Part shown: one piece after another, positions 41,709 through 43,593 of the stretch
How positions within the stretch are numbered: the first letter of the stretch is position 1
How the letters are laid out: each line of letters opens with the position of its first letter
From: Deltaproteobacteria bacterium
Lineage (GTDB): Bacteria > UBA10199 > JADGCS01
NCBI GenBank assembly: GCA_015228875.1
Contig: JADGCS010000027.1
Span: 1-43,593, forward strand
Reading direction: 5' to 3'
Length of the DNA stretch: 43,593 nt
Made by a program: the position numbers and the translations under genes
Notes under the pieces: generated by a model
What the model was told of the DNA's origin: nothing
The model's database searches: none
What the model saw: the letters and a program-made list of their open reading frames with translations, nothing else

Positions 41709-43157
41709 ATGAGCACAACATTTATTGATCACCTCTTTAAACAGAGGTCAAATCGGGACGTCATTGCCACCGCCGCAGAGATTAAAAAAACGCCCGGCAC
41801 GCCAAAGCAACTCCTTCATGCCATCAAGAGCAGCGAGCTTGAAGACTGGCTTAAAAAAGAAGCTCTGACACGCCTGTCAAGCCTCCCCGACGGCCTCAAT
41901 CCGCAGGAAAAAAAGGATCTGCTGGAAATGGCCAACCGCTATCCCGACGGCAGTATGGAGATGATTGCGTTAAACGACTTAAACAAAATGTCGCAGTTTG
42001 TAAACTCGCCGAAAGATCTTTTAGACAGGGCACGACAGGGCTTCTCTCTCCTCAAAAACAACACGACATGTCAAGACCTGGGAACTGTCGCGCGCGGCGT
42101 GCCTGGGGGTGGTGCTTCATCACGAGCCGCAAAGTGGACGCGGCTTAACCCGGAGACTGCCAGAAAATTTGGACTCACAGAACAAACACCCCGTCCCTTA
42201 TTTTACGTGCAGAACAAAACACTGCTGCAGCACACCCTTGATTTTTCGCGCTTCATCGCCCAAAAAGCGGGAGTTGTTTTTCCAAATATCATCATGACAA
42301 ACTCCGAGAACGTCAGCCTGCTTCTTGACACGATTCGGACCGACTGGACAGACCACACTCCCGCAGAACTGGCAAACACCATTCTGTTCAACCAGATTGT
42401 CCTGCCACGCTTGTGGGTCGAGGACGGTCAGACGACAAAAGACAAGCTCTATCCCGCGGGGCATGGCGACTACCCTTTTCTGATGGCAAAATACGGCATT
42501 GCCAACGCCCTCAGGCAATCCGGCATCCGGTATTTTGTTTTTTCCAATGCCGATGAGTGGCTCTGGCAGGCCGACCCTGTGATGATCTCGATTGCAGACG
42601 AGCTTTTTCACAGAGGGCATCACATGATCATTATCGGGACAAAAAACACCAACAACCAGTTTGGTGGCGGGTTTGTCAGAAAACAAGACGGGACTCTTTC
42701 TCTTGTCGAAACACCGCGTCTCCCTTGGAGTGTGGTCAAAAAAGGCGAGGCGCCGGTTGCTATCAACACTACTTTTTATCTTGTCGATGTGGAGTACCTT
42801 GCCTCACACGAAAACAAACTCCTCGAGGTTGAAAAATCCCTTGTGGTCAAAGAGGTGCCTGCGCGTCAAAAGACCGGGATCGAGCAGATCATCGGTGTTG
42901 ACAGCTGGGCCGGTGACTGTTTTGCGGCTGTTCTTAATCCTGTCTTTATCGAATGGCCAAGGCTTAATTTTCTTGGCATTAAGGACGGCGGTTTTATTTC
43001 GGGGACAGAAATTCTAACAGAGCTCGGCAACAGGTCCTATCAGCAGTATGTTAACGAGGCCATTGTCTCTTATCCGCGCGTCATGAATGATCTCATCAAT
43101 GGCGACACAGCGTCTGCGCAGCGCCTTTTGAGTTCGGGGTACAGTTATCTTGGCTAG
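41709..43157 (+). CDS. UDP-sugar pyrophosphorylase-like nucleotidyltransferase (UDPGP family)
   Basis: 482 residues. Sequence pattern of the UTP-glucose-1-phosphate uridylyltransferase (UDPGP) family: a glycine-rich loop VPGGGASSRAAKW near 131-143 in place of the usual GGxGTxLG, then PAGHGDYPFLMAKYG near 249 and FSNADEWLWQADP near 277, comparable to the NxDN region. The G-loop is unusual, so the donor or sugar may differ. It would supply a nucleotide sugar for envelope glycans. No sugar-pathway neighbours help. The first ATG has only a weak ribosome site. Confidence 0.7.
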   Translation: MSTTFIDHLFKQRSNRDVIATAAEIKKTPGTPKQLLHAIKSSELEDWLKKEALTRLSSLPDGLNPQEKKDLLEMANRYPDGSMEMIALNDLNKMSQFVNSPKDLLDRARQGFSLLKNNTTCQDLGTVARGVPGGGASSRAAKWTRLNPETARKFGLTEQTPRPLFYVQNKTLLQHTLDFSRFIAQKAGVVFPNIIMTNSENVSLLLDTIRTDWTDHTPAELANTILFNQIVLPRLWVEDGQTTKDKLYPAGHGDYPFLMAKYGIANALRQSGIRYFVFSNADEWLWQADPVMISIADELFHRGHHMIIIGTKNTNNQFGGGFVRKQDGTLSLVETPRLPWSVVKKGEAPVAINTTFYLVDVEYLASHENKLLEVEKSLVVKEVPARQKTGIEQIIGVDSWAGDCFAAVLNPVFIEWPRLNFLGIKDGGFISGTEILTELGNRSYQQYVNEAIVSYPRVMNDLINGDTASAQRLLSSGYSYLG

Positions 43158-43166
43158 GGATAATCT

Positions 43167-43593
43167 ATGCAATGCTACAAACTCACCACCCTTGGCGCGC
43201 TGTTGTGCGCTGCTTTTCTGTCTTTGCCAGGCTGTCACAATCAAAAAAACAAAACAGAGATCGGGCCACAGAAGAAAAACACACAGGGTCAACACGATAG
43301 ACTTCTTCAGTATTATCCCACTGAGGCACTGACCGGCGAGATCATCACACTCAAGCCCATTGAGGGACATCACTTTAATCTTGAGGCCCCGCAAAAATGC
43401 GGCAATGAGGACCCCATTGTGATGGCAGGGGGCAGTTTGTCTTGCCGTTTTAATGTTCCGGGTACCATGCAGATTGTCACCGCAATTTGCGACGATGCCG
43501 TCACCTTTTGTCAACTGGACAGGTTAAGCGTTAAAGTCATGAACCAGCAGGATATAAAAAACAAAGGCCCGCAGGACAATACAGTTATGCCTG
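43167..43593 (+). CDS. lipoprotein, 3' part beyond the window
   Basis: At least 142 residues, cut by the window edge. MQCYKLTTLGALLCAAFLSL is a signal peptide ending in the lipobox LPGC, so the protein is lipid-anchored. The mature start is hydrophilic, followed by a beta-rich Cys-containing domain (APQKCGNEDPIVMAGG, SLSCRFNVPGTMQ, ICDDAVTFCQLD), where paired cysteines suggest a disulfide-rich or thioredoxin-associated periplasmic domain. It starts 9 bp after the UDPGP gene with AGGGA upstream, so the two are likely co-transcribed. Confidence 0.7.
   Translation, partial: MQCYKLTTLGALLCAAFLSLPGCHNQKNKTEIGPQKKNTQGQHDRLLQYYPTEALTGEIITLKPIEGHHFNLEAPQKCGNEDPIVMAGGSLSCRFNVPGTMQIVTAICDDAVTFCQLDRLSVKVMNQQDIKNKGPQDNTVMP

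Overview
The window comes from a bacterium, most likely Gram-negative and uncultured. The signs are a lipoprotein with a lipobox, several signal peptides, ComEC, a GlpT/UhpT-type antiporter, a DUF2339/DUF3999 pair and an M61 peptidase. The style recalls delta-proteobacteria-like or Bdellovibrio-like lineages, but nothing in the window fixes the taxon. By eye the left third (about 0.5-15 kb) is more AT-rich than the rest, which fits a horizontally acquired defence island.

Left (1-15.1 kb): a tRNA-Gly(CCC) with its terminator, then a complete type-1-like BREX phage-defence operon on the minus strand: brxA, brxB, brxC, pglX, a YhcG/DUF1016 nuclease-like gene, pglZ and brxL. The last gene is the main surprise. 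BrxL keeps its N-terminal region and AAA+ core, but where the Lon-like domain should be it carries an apparently intact Ser/Thr protein kinase. That joins a type-1 effector to the kinase chemistry otherwise known from PglW of type-2 BREX. The nuclease gene carries five tandem 12-bp units, and pglX has an AT-rich segment in its specificity half.

15.1-20.7 kb: a tightly packed plus-strand cluster of folE (GTP cyclohydrolase I), a 6-pyruvoyl-tetrahydropterin synthase homologue, an SHMT-fold PLP enzyme, an ATP-grasp ligase and an MFS transporter. Overlapping genes and an exporter suggest a small unrecognised biosynthetic cluster, pterin-linked and/or making an amino-acid conjugate.

20.7-35.5 kb: comEC, then a rearranged stretch. 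The comEC 3' end plus the 3' end of a 1212-residue uncharacterised gene is present twice as a direct repeat (23203-23836 and 31733-32369). The copies contain a 310-bp tract that reads as identical between clearly diverged flanks. Between them lie a frameshifted ATPase remnant, DUF3999, DUF2339, a MITE-like element and an ATPase gene (DUF234 type) with a regularly spaced upstream array of 9-mers.

35.5-43.6 kb: a 27-bp perfect inverted repeat around a 51-bp spacer, a GlpT/UhpT-type transporter, an HscB-like protein lacking HPD, a divergent pair of DUF2846 paralogues with back-to-back promoters, an M61 peptidase, a UDP-sugar pyrophosphorylase-like protein and a truncated lipoprotein gene.

Two families of short dispersed repeats run through the right half and sit inside reading frames. 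Family 1 (63-bp core) is at 22737 inside comEC, and at 37471 and 39590. Family 2 (101-128 bp) is at 20730, at the comEC 5' end, and at 41457, encoding the C-terminus of the M61 peptidase. They behave like Rickettsia palindromic elements: mobile palindromes tolerated in frame within proteins.
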